NCBI GenBank assembly: GCA_963832895.1
Contig: CAWHVQ010000003.1
Coordinates: 1 to 64,000, forward strand
Origin: JAMXLO01 sp963832895
GTDB lineage: Bacteria; Pseudomonadota; Alphaproteobacteria; Acetobacterales; Acetobacteraceae
DNA: 64,000 nt
Reading direction: 5' to 3'
In this document: piece after piece, positions 47,833-57,179 of the stretch
Layout of the letters: each line of letters starts with the position of its first letter
Numbering within the stretch: position 1 is the first letter of the stretch
Position numbers and translations under genes: made by a program
The notes under the pieces: model-generated
Seen by the model: the letters and a program-made list of their open reading frames with translations, nothing else
Database searches by the model: none
What the model was told of the DNA's origin: nothing

Positions 47833-48182
47833 TGCCTGTGCGTTGGCTTGGCGCAGTCGTTTTTGTTCTCGCGCTTGCGCTGGGCGTGGCGGCGATGGTT
47901 ACTATGACCAAGGCTGGCTCTAACGTTCCCACGAACCGGCCGACCACGACTATCGTCGAGAATGGGCCGTACCGCTTCACACGGAACCCCATCTACCTCG
48001 GCATGTTCCTGGGTCAGATCGGGTTGGCCATCGCGTTCGACAGTCTCTGGCTGCTGGCGATGCTGGTGCCCTTCGCGCTCGTCATCCGCTACGGCCTTGT
48101 GGCCCGCGAAGAAGTCTATCTCGGCCACAAGTTCAGTGATGCTTACCGTGGCTATTGCCCCCGCGTAAGGCGCTGGCTATAG
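47748..48182 (+). pseudogene. isoprenylcysteine carboxyl methyltransferase-family membrane protein, N-terminus missing
   Basis: From about 47838 the frame codes for PVRWLGAVVFVLALALGVAA, VPTNRPTTTIVENGPYRFTR NPIYLGMFLGQIGLAIAFDS and YLGHKFSDAYRGYCPRVRRW, the SAM-binding C-terminal half of ICMT/PEMT-like membrane methyltransferases. The upstream 30 codons overlap the dioxygenase gene on the other strand and are not ICMT-like. The first one or two membrane helices are lost at the same breakpoint that truncates the dioxygenase. Confidence 0.75.
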
Positions 48183-48208
48183 CACCGGGCACGCGGCCCA
48201 TCGCATCG

Positions 48209-49127
48209 TCATCCGTCGCGCAGTGCAGGAAGCAGCACGTCGCGAAGCACCGCTGTTGGCGGTCGCCATTGGTCAGGCGCGTCGTAATTCCCGGCGGTAA
48301 TCGCCACAACCAAGCCAAGCCGTGGCAGCAAGTATAACCGCTGTCCGCCATTTCCCATGGCGCTCACTGTTTCCTCCGACATCACACCTCCCGCACCGTT
48401 ATCCCTCGGAACGGCACTCAATTACCATTGATAACCGTAGCGGCGGCCATCCGGCAGCGACACGGCGGGGGCGAAAGAGGCCACAAGCCATTGGGCTGGC
48501 ACCACTTGCCGTCAATGCCATCGTCCGCCGTCCAGTACCATCAGCCCGATCCGCGCCAAGTCGCGCAGTGTAATTCGCAGCCCGGAGGCCGCGAGTACGT
48601 CACCGTCTCTGCCGCGCTGCCATTCAGTACGCGTTATGCCCAGCGGTTCAAGCAGCGCTACGCGCGCAAATCTTCCAGCGGTCGGCCTGTACCCTTCGCG
48701 GTGAGCCGCGCGAGAAGTGCCGTCGCCCCGCCGTTATACATCCAGTGCAATCCCGGAGGCTCCACGACCGGACGCTCCAATATGTACCGGTAGCGGTCGG
48801 CTGCGCGATCCATCGCTATCTCGCTGTTGCGCTGATCGGTATACGGAATGGTCATTTCATCCCACTCGGTGCCGAGCGTCATGGTTAGCACATGGCCGAC
48901 TGTGAGACGCTGCCTTGCAAGGTCCGTGCTAAGGTCCGGGTACTCCAAGAATTGCTCGACGAGCTTCGCCTCCGGCGGTGGCGCCAATCCAGTGGCCAGA
49001 GCGATCCCATACAACAGCCCGACGATGCTTTTCGTAACCGAGCGCATGTCGTGCAGCGTGTCGGGTCACCCAACGGCCTCCCCAGAGCCGCGTCCAACCT
49101 CAAGCACTCGTTGTACCCGTCGGACTA
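48209..49127 (-). pseudogene. class C beta-lactamase-like serine hydrolase, several frame breaks
   Basis: The best piece (48658-49047) has DMRSVTKSIVGLLYG with the SxxK catalytic pair, LTVGHVLTMTLGTEWDEMTI and PGLHWMYNGGATALLARLTA with the YNG (YxN-like) motif. The C-terminal piece (MSEETVSAMGNGGQRLYLLP RLGLVVAITAGNYDAP) lies in another frame down to 48209. Pieces between and upstream are scattered over frames. Ancestral role: esterase or beta-lactamase-like hydrolase. Confidence 0.65.
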
Positions 49128-50082
49128 GGCCCCGGCGTGTCCTCGTAGCCATTCACCGATAAGTGCCAGAGTATCGCGGGCTTTTTGCACGGTGCCGCAG
49201 GCTCGGAGAAAGCCATGCACCATTCCCTGGATCACCTCAGTTTGGACTGGAACTCCAGCCGCCGCTAATTTGGCCGCCATAGCGTCGCCCTCTGAACGCA
49301 GAATGTCCATCTCCGGCAACACCAGAAGTACCGGCGGCAGGCCCTTCAAGTCGGCTCGCAACGGCGCCGCCAATGGGTGCAGTCGATCGATCTCATGGGG
49401 AACATAGTGGTTCCAAACAAACGCCATCTGCTCCAGAGTAAGACCATAGCCACCCGCACCGAAGGACTTGTAGCTGGGTGTGTCCAATCGAGAAGTTGCA
49501 CACCGGGTAACTCGACAAGATACCATTGATGGGCGGACCGTCGGTATCGCGCAGAAGCAACGGCACGGTCAGAGCGAGATTGCCACCAACCGAGTCGCCG
49601 CCCAGCAGAATGCAGCTTCCGTCCACACCCCATTCGGACCCATGCCCGGCGAGATGACGCACGACGGCGGCGCATTCTTCCAATGCTCGTGGAAACTTTG
49701 CCTCCGGCGCGAGGGAATAATCCACACTAACCACGGCCACGTCGCCAGCGACCGCGTATTCGCGGGCCAACCGGTCGTGGGTGTCGATCGAGGACTGAAG
49801 CCAACCGCCGCCATGGAAGTGGACCATCACGGGGAGAGGTTCATTTACACGCGGCCGATAGAGCCGGCACAGAATGCGCCGACCACGCGCGGACACCCAA
49901 CGATCGATCGTCTCCGCCATCATTGGCCCACCGGTAGCGGCTTTCAGAGCTATGGTATCGACGGTCTGACGATGTGGCTCATATGGCACCTCCATTCTGA
50001 CTGGCGGGTAGTTCGCCATTTCCTGGCCGACATCCTTGAAGAATGCGGCGAGTTCAGGATCAACTCGTGATGCATCGCTCAT
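49125..50082 (-). pseudogene. alpha/beta hydrolase (HSL-type esterase), frameshifted
   Basis: MSDASRVDPELAAFFKDVGQ start; oxyanion-hole motif HFHGGGWLQSSIDTHDRLAR, nucleophile in LLGGDSVGGNLALTVPLLLR. The frame breaks near 49495; the other frame supplies VLPEMDILRSEGDAMAAKLA (acid) and VIQGMVHGFLRACG (His). All catalytic residues of the hormone-sensitive-lipase-like group are present when the two frames are joined, total about 315 aa. Arylacetate or lactone esterase is a fair guess. Confidence 0.8.
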
Positions 50083-50219
50083 GCTGTCTCCCCATTGCTA
50101 GGTGAAGAGAGGATACGACGCCTCTGGCCGCCGGCTGCAAGCGCAAACGTGGTTGCGCGCGGTTTTGGTTCCTGCCCTCGATACGGACACGGACTGCCTC
50201 GATCGTGCTCGCAATCAAG

Positions 50220-50315
50220 GTTTGTCGGCATCGGTCTGCTTTCCAAGCACCACGGAATAGTCTCGCGTAGCTGCGCGCTCTCATAGTCGTCCCGCAGCAC
50301 GATTGCCGGTACCAT
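50220..50315 (-). pseudogene. possible IS630-type transposase N-terminal scrap
   Basis: MVPAIVLRDDYESAQLR resembles the first residues of IS630-family transposases (LR.DYD...LR.LA), then diverges. No catalytic domain is present. Confidence 0.25.
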
Positions 50316-50593
50316 GGCAAACCTCCATCGTCTGTCACCATGAATCCGATTTCAACCGATTTGGGAATCCTCCTCGTGAGTTGTGATCACAGGGGGGTAT
50401 TAGTCGGACCACTGGCAATCTAGGATATCGTTCGGACGCTGATGGTAACGGTGGCAGACACCCCCGCATGGTCATCGCGCCGCTGCTCTGCCCTACGTTG
50501 CCAGAAGCCAACGGCACGGCTACACTGCATCTTGGCTGACAACCAAATGGTCGGCCGACTAGGGAAGCACACAACACATAAGGGGACGAAACG

Positions 50594-50932
50594 ATGTCAT
50601 CAACGTATGTGCGGCGGTTCAATCTAAAGGGTTCGCTGAGCGATAAGCAGGTGGGCGACTTTTGGAAGTTGCTCCTGGGCGAGTTGGTACCAGCCATCCA
50701 AAAGGTAAAGGGTGTGAAGTCTTGCAAGATATATTCAGGAGCCGGCGCCCTCCGTGCAGATATCAGGCTGGTTGCAGAAATGGATCATGCCGGCGTTTAT
50801 GAAACCTTGCTGCGTGAACCCGCCATCAGCAAGCAACTTGGTGCCTTCTATGGGGCTATGGACCTGACGACATCGACACAGATGTTCATCCGAGAGGTCA
50901 CTCCCGACTTGCTAAAGGCGTTGAGTTCCTAA
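50594..50932 (+). CDS. hypothetical protein, ferredoxin-fold-like
   Basis: 112 aa with AGGGGACG before the ATG. MSSTYVRRFNLKGSLSDKQV, FWKLLLGELVPAIQKVKGVK, then CKIYSGAGALRADIRLVAEM and a C-terminal helix TPDLLKALSS. The beta-alpha-beta pattern with a central VPAIQKVKGV helix resembles small dimeric ferredoxin-like (Dabb/ABM/NIPSNAP) proteins, but no active-site residue is identified. Intact, single gene. Confidence 0.6.
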   Translation: MSSTYVRRFNLKGSLSDKQVGDFWKLLLGELVPAIQKVKGVKSCKIYSGAGALRADIRLVAEMDHAGVYETLLREPAISKQLGAFYGAMDLTTSTQMFIREVTPDLLKALSS

Positions 50933-51059
50933 CAACCCCGACATTGGTCCGGCTCGTCCATCACAATGAACTAGCCGGACTATCGGTTGTCCGATATAGC
51001 GCCAGCAGGGCAAGAAGCTCGGTCGTCCGAAGGTGTTACCGCCGATTGGGGACGCCGTC

Positions 51060-51350
51060 AGAAAACATCTGAGAGGTGGCCTAATCTACACCATGGCGAG
51101 GCAGGAACAGCGGCTCAAGGGAATCGTTGCCATCACCGTTCCCGCGAACATCAAGTCACAGCAGATGATGCGGCGGTTGGGGATGACGCACTCGTCTACC
51201 GATGATTTCGATCACCCGTGTCTACCGGAAGGCCATCTAATGCGACGATGCGTTCTCTATCGCCTGTCACGCTCGGATTGGTCGCGGCAATCACGGCGTG
51301 ACAATCTATCGCGGTGTTTGCCATCGGCACTCAAAGGGCTAGAGGAGTGA
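51060..51350 (+). pseudogene. GNAT C-terminal fragment (copy B)
   Basis: GIVAITVPANIKSQQMMRRL GMTHSSTDDFDHPCLPEGHL MRRCVLYRLSR is the end of a RimL-like acetyltransferase (family: ANxxSQ.VM.RLGM). The acetyl-CoA-binding part is missing upstream. A decayed counterpart lies upstream of GNAT copy A. Confidence 0.6.
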
Positions 51351-51850
51351 GCCGACAATGATGGATGAAACGCCCGATAAGCGGCGCATCAACGATGATC
51401 CGGTCGTGCCGCCACCTGCCCTGGTTCCTGCACGCTCAATACTGACTGGCAGTATGGTTCGGCTGGAGCCGATTGACCCAGCCCGCCACACGGCTGCGCT
51501 CTATCGAGCAGGCCACACATCTGAGGCAGCCCGTAGCAGTTGGGCCTTCCTGCCCTGGGGTCCATTCCCGAGCGAGGCCGTCATGCACGCGCAGTTGCGC
51601 GACTTTGCCGCCTCCCTGGATCGCGTGTTCTATGCAATCTGCGACCGGACGACGGGTGACGCGGTCGGTGTGGCCACGTATTTGGACATCCAACCTGCCA
51701 GCGGAGTGATCGAGATCGGCGCCATCTGGTTCGCGCCAGGATTTGCACGCAGCACGGGCGCAACCGAAGCACTGTTCCTGCTGCTTGCATACGCGATGGA
51801 CGATCTCGGCTATAGGCGAATGCAATGGCGTTGCAACGCGCTCAATGAAA

Positions 51851-53076
51851 TGTATTAGCTATGACTTGATCCGACGGTCAGTGTTGGCTGTGCGAGCCGT
51901 GGTGAGTGTTGACGATGGTCATGCTGCCATGAGTTTCTCCTTTGCCAAAGGCAGTGCATCAATCAGGGTCTGAATTGGAGTCTTGCCGTAGCACCAGCGC
52001 CCTTGATGAGGGCGCTGGTGGTTGTACTCGACGACCCAGGCATCGAGGTCGGTCTGCAGTTCCTCGATGGTGCGATAGATCTTCTTACGGAACGCCACGC
52101 GGTAGAACTCGTCAAGCACGGTGCGGTGGAAGCGCTCGCAGATACCGTTGGTCTGCGGGCTCCGGGTCTTGGTGCGAGTATGGTCGATATCCTCCACCGC
52201 CAGGTAGAGTTCGTATTCGTGCCGCTCAGGACTGCCGCAATATTCGGTGCCGCGGTCGGTGAGCACGCGGCTGAGGCGGATGTCATGGTCCTCGAAGAAC
52301 GGCAGCACGCGGTCGTTCAGCACGTCGGCGGCGGTGATCGGTGTCTTTCGGTCGTAGAGTTTGGCGAAGGCCACCTTGGCATAGGTGTCGATGAAGGTCT
52401 GCTGGTAGATGCGTCCCACCCCCTTCAAGGTGCCGACATAGAAGGTATCCTGGGCACCGCAGTAGCCCGGGCACTCGCTCTCGAACTCGCCGTGCGCCTC
52501 TTTCTCGGTCTTGGCGCGTTCCAGTGCCTGCACTTGAGCTTCGGTGAGCACCAAGCCTTCCTGCGCCATCTTCGCCTCCAGCGCTTTCAGCCGCTTGCGC
52601 ATGGTTTCCAGGTCATGGCGCTGCCAGACGCAACGCACGCCGGCCGGCGAGATGGACAGCGCCTGCCGCTTCAGCGCCTCGGCGACGCGAACCTGCCCCC
52701 ATGCCGGCTGCTCGGTTGCCACCGCGATCACTGCCTCCTCGACGGCGACAGGCGTGCGGTTCTTCAGCACCGGCTTGCGGCGGCTGATCTCCTGCAGGGC
52801 GATCTCACCGCCTTTGTCGTAGAGTTCCTTGAACCGGTAGAAGCTGTCTCGGCTGTAGCCCATCATCTTGCAGGCCTGACTGACGTTACCGAGCTGCTTG
52901 GCCAGCTCCAGCAGCCCAACCTTGGCACGAATGATCTTCTGCTCCTGGGTCATCTCCTGGTCTCCGTTCCGCCGGTGGGCGGGCGCGGTTCCTGCCGTGG
53001 GTGAGAACCCCGCCCGCCCACCGGCTCCGCTTCCGAAAACCAACAATGTTCGTCAGATTAAGTCTTGGCTAGTGCA
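51851..53076 (-). mobile_element. IS481-family insertion sequence, copy 3 (1226 bp)
   Basis: Same element in reverse orientation. Target duplication AATGAAA at 51844-51850 and 53077-53083. It disrupts the GNAT gene of module B. Confidence 0.94.
51919..52953 (-). CDS. IS481-family DDE transposase (copy 3)
   Basis: 344 aa, the same protein as in copies 1 and 2, all catalytic segments intact. Start inferred as in copy 1. Confidence 0.95.
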   Translation of the reverse strand: MTQEQKIIRAKVGLLELAKQLGNVSQACKMMGYSRDSFYRFKELYDKGGEIALQEISRRKPVLKNRTPVAVEEAVIAVATEQPAWGQVRVAEALKRQALSISPAGVRCVWQRHDLETMRKRLKALEAKMAQEGLVLTEAQVQALERAKTEKEAHGEFESECPGYCGAQDTFYVGTLKGVGRIYQQTFIDTYAKVAFAKLYDRKTPITAADVLNDRVLPFFEDHDIRLSRVLTDRGTEYCGSPERHEYELYLAVEDIDHTRTKTRSPQTNGICERFHRTVLDEFYRVAFRKKIYRTIEELQTDLDAWVVEYNHQRPHQGRWCYGKTPIQTLIDALPLAKEKLMAA

Positions 53077-53358
53077 AATGAAAAGAGCCGCGCAGCCGCC
53101 CGGCGCCTTGGCTTTCGGTTCGAGGGTATCTGGTTCAACCACATGATTGTCAAAGGACGGAACCGCGATACTGCGTGGTACTCGATCCTTAACACCGAAT
53201 GGCCCGTCATTCGCACCGCAATCGAGACTTGGCTCTTTGCGGAAAACTTCGATGCAGCAGGTCTGCAACAGCGCTCGCTCTCCGAGATGACCGCCGCAGC
53301 AACGGCGGCGCGGCCGGTTTGATCGGACGCACCCAGGTCGGCTATCAGCAGCCTTCGC

Positions 53359-53487
53359 CTGTCTCACAAATCTCGCTGTCCAATAGGGCAACCCCAAGTG
53401 AGTACGCCGAGCATCCTGTCTCACACGGATTGCTGGACAGATTTGGGACCCGTGGTATCGTTGCGTTATTAAATCCGTGTGAGACAG
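53359..53487. promoter_or_regulatory. res-like recombination/operator site, copy B
   Basis: CTGTCTCACA (53359-53368), then a perfect 16-bp inverted pair CTGTCTCACACGGATT (53416-53431) and AATCCGTGTGAGACAG (53472-53487), ending 8 bp before the recombinase start. The left half is the same as in copy A down to CCAATAGGGCAACCCC; after that the copies differ and the palindrome seen in copy A is absent. It probably also contains the recombinase promoter, so autoregulation is likely. Confidence 0.65.
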
Positions 53488-53495
53488 AAATCGCC

Positions 53496-54113
53496 ATGCT
53501 CGTGGGGTACGCACGCACCTCGACAGCCGGCCAAATCGCCGGCCTGGAGGCCCAGGAACGCGAGCTTCGGGCTGCCGGGTGCGACAAGATTTTCCGCGAG
53601 CAGGTGTCGTCGGTGGCCGAGCGCCAGCAGCTAGAGGCGGCACTCGACTACGTGCGCGAGGGCGACAGCTTCACCGTCACCAAGCTCGATCGGCTGGCGA
53701 GGTCGGTTGGCGACTTGCTGGAGATCGTCGCGCGGCTTGAAGCGAAGAAGGTCTCGCTCAGCGTGCTGGCGATGTCCGGCACGCAATCCCTCGACACCAG
53801 CACCGCGACCGGCAGGTTGATGCTGAGCGTGATCGGCGCCGTGGGGCAGGCTGAGCGGGAAGCCATGCTGGAGCGGCAGAGGGAGGGCATCGCCAAAGCG
53901 AAGGCGCAGGGCCGCTACAAGGGCCGTGTGCCGACCGTTCGGCGACAGGCTGCCGAGATCATCAGGCTCAAAGCGTCGGGCGTCAGGCCCTCGGAGATCG
54001 CCAGCAAACTGGGGATCGGGCGAGCGAGTGTGTATCGGGTGCTGGGCGAGCAGAGCGCCAGTGAGCGTCAGAAGCTGCTTGAGCGAGAACCAGCCCAACG
54101 GCTGATCACCTGA
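53496..54113 (+). CDS. serine recombinase (resolvase/invertase family), intact, copy B
   Basis: 205 aa from ATG 53496; the frame is open far upstream through GNAT and the res-like site, but the conserved protein begins MLVGYARTSTAGQIAGLEAQ with the catalytic Ser. LDRLARSVGDLLEIVARLEA, LDTSTATGRLMLSVIGAVGQ and EREAMLERQREGIAKAKAQG follow, then the HTH AAEIIRLKASGVRPSEIASK LGIGRASVYR. About 90 percent like copy A, with a longer C-terminus (SERQKLLEREPAQRLIT). Confidence 0.9.
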   Translation: MLVGYARTSTAGQIAGLEAQERELRAAGCDKIFREQVSSVAERQQLEAALDYVREGDSFTVTKLDRLARSVGDLLEIVARLEAKKVSLSVLAMSGTQSLDTSTATGRLMLSVIGAVGQAEREAMLERQREGIAKAKAQGRYKGRVPTVRRQAAEIIRLKASGVRPSEIASKLGIGRASVYRVLGEQSASERQKLLEREPAQRLIT

Positions 54114-54659
54114 GCGTCCAGCTTTCGACCAGACGCATAGGATGGCGTGCATGTCGCCATACGTTCCGATGGTCTCGTGCATTGATGGCTTAGGCTCTAA
54201 CACAACCGCCAAAGTCGGGGCTGCAATTCGAGAGCCTCTTGCACCGTCGTGACATTCTGGCGGTGTGCACGGGTAGCGGTATGATGCAGAAGATCAACTG
54301 GGACATGGCCGAACAATTGGCGGCGGCTGGTTGATAGGGTCCGGCTGTTTGAAGCGGTCACCGGCGAGGCATCAACACGCTTGTAGCCAACGTGAGTCCT
54401 CGATGGCCTTCCAGTTGTGCGACGAATTCAACTGCCACCACGCGGTCATGCGGCCTATTGCTCAACGCAAGAGATAAGTTGACAGACCGGAACAGTTAAG
54501 GGCGCACCCAACCTGCCGAGGCACCCACCGGCCTTGTTAAAGGCGGTTACCGCGTTCTGGGGCGTTGGTGCAATTCCTGCGCAGGTCAAATGTGCGCGAG
54601 ACTGCCCGGTATGGCGATAACTCAAATACTGTGCGGCAAGGCCTCACAAAATACAGGGA
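54114..54659. other. intergenic, with a recombinase tail remnant
   Basis: About 545 bp. Only the scrap at 54240-54334 is recognisable. The sequence shortly before 54666 should hold the MFS promoter, but no clear hexamers were found. Confidence 0.4.
54240..54334 (+). pseudogene. serine recombinase tail scrap
   Basis: TGSGMMQKINWDMAEQLAAA followed by G and a stop matches the end of the remnant at 46345-46610 (VQRVKREMAEQLAGAA). About 30 codons only. Confidence 0.45.
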
Positions 54660-54665
54660 GTGATC

Positions 54666-55943
54666 ATGTCGGCAACCGCGATGACGACGGTTCCGTGGTG
54701 GAAAGAGCCTACCAAGGAGCAATGGCATGCTTGGGTCGCAGCATGGCTTGGCTGGACGCTGGATGCGTTCGACTTCTCGATCTTCCTGCTGATCATGTTG
54801 CCGATTTCGCAATCGTTTAACGTGCCGCTGACCGCCGTCACGGCGGTGTTCACCATCACGCTCTGGCTGCGACTGGCGGGGGCGACGGGGGCTGGCTGGC
54901 TGTCCGATCGCATCGGCCGCAAGAAGCCACTGATGATCTCGATCCTTTGGTATTCGGTGTGCAACCTGCTGGCCGGTCTCGCGCCCAGCTTCGCCTTGCT
55001 GTTCCTGTTCCGCGCCTTGCTCGGGATCGGTATGGGGGCCGAATGGCCGTGTGGTGCGGCCTTGGCGATGGAGACGTGGCCCCAGCGGTCACGCGGCCTC
55101 ATGGCGGGAGTCCTGCAAGCGTCATGGGGAATTGGCGCTCTGCTGTCGAGCGTCGCCTATGCGCTGCTCTATGACTCAATTGGCTGGCGCGGCTTGCTGA
55201 TCATCGGCGTCTTGCCGGCGCTGGCGGTGGTCTACATCCGCAAATTCGTCAAAGAGCCGGAACTTTGGACGCAGAACCGAGCGATCCAGCGTGAACGCAA
55301 GAGCGAAATTCGGGCACCCTTGCTCGCCATCTTCAAACGCGACGTGCTCGCTAACACGTTGAACGCCTGCTGGTGGATGGCGAGTGGCTTCGTCGTCGCC
55401 TATTCGATCGGATCGCTATTTCCGACCCATATGCAAAAAGACCTCGGCTACAGTCCGGCGATGGTCGCATTCCCAGTGATGGTGCAGAGCTTCCTGTTCT
55501 TTTGCTCCGGTTTTCTGTGGGGCTGGGTCGCCGATAAACTTGGCCGGCGTTGGGCACTGATCTTCCCGGCGATCGGTTGCCTTCTCGTGACGCCGCTCTA
55601 TCTGTTCACGCAGGACTACGCGATGATCGTCGTGTTCTTCGGTCTGCAAGGGATGTTTGGGGCCGGTGGCATGTATGCGACCAATCCGAGCTACCTGTCC
55701 GAGCGGTTCCCAACCGAGGTGCGGGCCACGGCCGCTGGGTTCTGCTACCACCAAGGCGCGATCTTTGGTGGGCTGACGGCACCCATCATCGCCTACTTTG
55801 CCGTCAACTGGCACCTTGGCTTTGCGATCCCGATGGCCATCGGGACCTTTGGTGGCTGCATCAGCTTCATCATCGCGATGTCGCTTGGCCCGGAAACCCG
55901 TGGCAAGCACCTCACCGCCGAAATGGGGGTCGCGGTAACCTGA
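54666..55943 (+). CDS. MFS transporter (sugar-acid/sialate-type), intact
   Basis: 425 aa from ATG 54666, twelve membrane helices. WLGWTLDAFDFSIFLLIMLP and the loop GWLSDRIGRKKPLMISILWY (conserved GxLsDRxGRKk) are in the N-half, GIGMGAEWPCGAALAMETWP in helix 5, and the second loop GWVADKLGRRWALIFPAIGC in the C-half. Closest in layout to the JEN1/sialate:H+ and aromatic-acid symporters; the substrate is an organic acid at best guess. Inner membrane. It ends 45 bp from the convergent YHS gene with a shared hairpin terminator. Confidence 0.9.
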   Translation: MSATAMTTVPWWKEPTKEQWHAWVAAWLGWTLDAFDFSIFLLIMLPISQSFNVPLTAVTAVFTITLWLRLAGATGAGWLSDRIGRKKPLMISILWYSVCNLLAGLAPSFALLFLFRALLGIGMGAEWPCGAALAMETWPQRSRGLMAGVLQASWGIGALLSSVAYALLYDSIGWRGLLIIGVLPALAVVYIRKFVKEPELWTQNRAIQRERKSEIRAPLLAIFKRDVLANTLNACWWMASGFVVAYSIGSLFPTHMQKDLGYSPAMVAFPVMVQSFLFFCSGFLWGWVADKLGRRWALIFPAIGCLLVTPLYLFTQDYAMIVVFFGLQGMFGAGGMYATNPSYLSERFPTEVRATAAGFCYHQGAIFGGLTAPIIAYFAVNWHLGFAIPMAIGTFGGCISFIIAMSLGPETRGKHLTAEMGVAVT

Positions 55944-55952
55944 CCACCGAGT

Positions 55953-55982
55953 ATCCAGAGCTACGGCAACGTAGCTCTGGAT
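55953..55982. terminator. bidirectional hairpin terminator
   Basis: ATCCAGAGCTACG, GCAA loop, CGTAGCTCTGGAT: a perfect 13-bp stem with a GNRA-type tetraloop, exactly between the convergent MFS stop (55943) and YHS gene stop (55989). No long T-run, but position and perfection support termination in both directions. Confidence 0.8.
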
Positions 55983-55988
55983 GATCGC

Positions 55989-56462
55989 TCAGTTGGTAAG
56001 CGGCTCTGGCCCATCCTTCACGTTCGGCCAGTTCTTATCGGCGCGGGCGATGTTCTCACCCTCGTTCTGCCGCCACACCTCGCGCCAATGCATCGAGTTA
56101 TTGAGGTAGAGCTTGCTGTCCACGATCGTCCATGCCTGTGGATCGACGGTATCCTTGTGGCCATCCTCATACGACACGCCCATGGCGCAATAGCCGTCGT
56201 ACTGTGGCGCGTAGTGACCGGGATTGCTGACGAACAGATCGCGATGGGCAGCGCTGGCAAAATGCCAGGAAGCGCCGTGCCACAGGGTCTGAAACTCAGG
56301 CTTGCCTTCCACCGCTTTGCCATCGGTGAAGTAGGCGACGGGATCGTATCCCATAATGGCCAAGCGCGTTTCGGCAATCGCTGCCGCCGGTGTGCGCAAG
56401 GCGCCTATGACCAATGCGATGCCTGCGGCGGCACCGCCCCATAGAAGTTCGCGACGTTGCAT
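55989..56462 (-). CDS. exported YHS-domain protein
   Basis: 157 aa. Leader MQRRELLWGGAAAGIALVIG with an RR pair, then the YHS core: LAIMGYDPVAYFTDGKAVEG, WHGASWHFASAAHRDLFVSN PGHYAPQYDGYCAMGVSYED. The tail has WTIVDSKLYLNNSMHWREVW. YHS proteins of this form are periplasmic and thought to bind metal; catalytic role unproven. It is 13 bp downstream of the exported protein gene at 56476 and probably shares its mRNA. Confidence 0.88.
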   Translation of the reverse strand: MQRRELLWGGAAAGIALVIGALRTPAAAIAETRLAIMGYDPVAYFTDGKAVEGKPEFQTLWHGASWHFASAAHRDLFVSNPGHYAPQYDGYCAMGVSYEDGHKDTVDPQAWTIVDSKLYLNNSMHWREVWRQNEGENIARADKNWPNVKDGPEPLTN

Positions 56463-56475
56463 GACCGTCTCTCCC

Positions 56476-57012
56476 TTACTTGACCGGAATCATCAGGTGC
56501 TCATAAGGAGTTCCCGGCCACATCACGTATGGCTTGGTGGGATCGGCTTCAGCCGTTTTGGGATAGCCGGTCATTTGCTTGACAGCGGCGCCGACAATCA
56601 TCACGTGCGAGCCGGTCTGAACCCAATGATTGTCGGCGGTTTTCGCTTTTGCAAAGGGGTCGGTGTTGCTGGCTCCGGTGTCACCCGCGAGCATGTAGAT
56701 GAACCCGGTCTTGTCGGTTGCCGGGCCGTGGGTTTGCAACGCATGTGCCCACGCCATCGCACCAGGGTCCAGGCACATCGGCACCTCGTTGGCGGCGCCG
56801 ATCATACAGGTGAACTCGTTGGTCCCCTTCTTGAGGGTCGCCATGCTGTCGTTCTTCATGCGAACGATGGATGCATCGTCAACGATCTGGCTTGGCGCCG
56901 CCTGTGAAACCCGCTTGATGTAGTCGGCGTCCGACAACTGGGTGGATGGGGTCTGTGCCCATGCCAACCCGAGAGGCGCGATGATCGCGCAGGCCGTGAC
57001 AATGGTTCTCAT
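56476..57012 (-). CDS. exported hypothetical protein
   Basis: 178 aa. Signal peptide MRTIVTACAIIAPLGLAWAQ, then YIKRVSQAAPSQIVDDASIV RMKNDSMATLKKGTNEFTCM IGAANEVPMCLDPGAMAWAH, ALQTHGPATDKTGFIYMLAG and ETGSHVMI-like VQTGSHVMIVGAAVKQMTGY. Two Cys (TCM and MCL) could pair. The family is recognisable as a recurrent alphaproteobacterial exported protein without assigned function. First gene of a likely two-gene operon with the YHS protein. A fragment of a second copy is at 34041-34257. Confidence 0.75.
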   Translation of the reverse strand: MRTIVTACAIIAPLGLAWAQTPSTQLSDADYIKRVSQAAPSQIVDDASIVRMKNDSMATLKKGTNEFTCMIGAANEVPMCLDPGAMAWAHALQTHGPATDKTGFIYMLAGDTGASNTDPFAKAKTADNHWVQTGSHVMIVGAAVKQMTGYPKTAEADPTKPYVMWPGTPYEHLMIPVK

Positions 57013-57179
57013 GTGACGAAACTCCCTCTATGGTTACGTTATCGTTGCAGCCCAGCTTTGTATTGTAATCCGGCTTAGCCGCGATTGCGCGAGCCTTTGG
57101 CTTTATCTGTCGCGCGAATAAACAATCGGTAACGTGGGCGCAATCAGTGGTGGCGTCTATAGTCGAATGGCGCTTCACA

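Larger units (their letters stand above)
51358..53322 (+). pseudogene. GNAT N-acetyltransferase, copy B, interrupted by IS481 copy 3
   Basis: Codons 1-164 run 51358-51850 and end NALNE; the remainder resumes after the IS at 53084 (KSRAAARRLGFRFEGIWFNH onward) and ends at 53322. Removing the IS and one 7-bp duplication gives a 243-aa protein equal to the intact copy A at 35021. The break falls in the acetyl-CoA-binding region, so the product is inactive. Confidence 0.92.
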
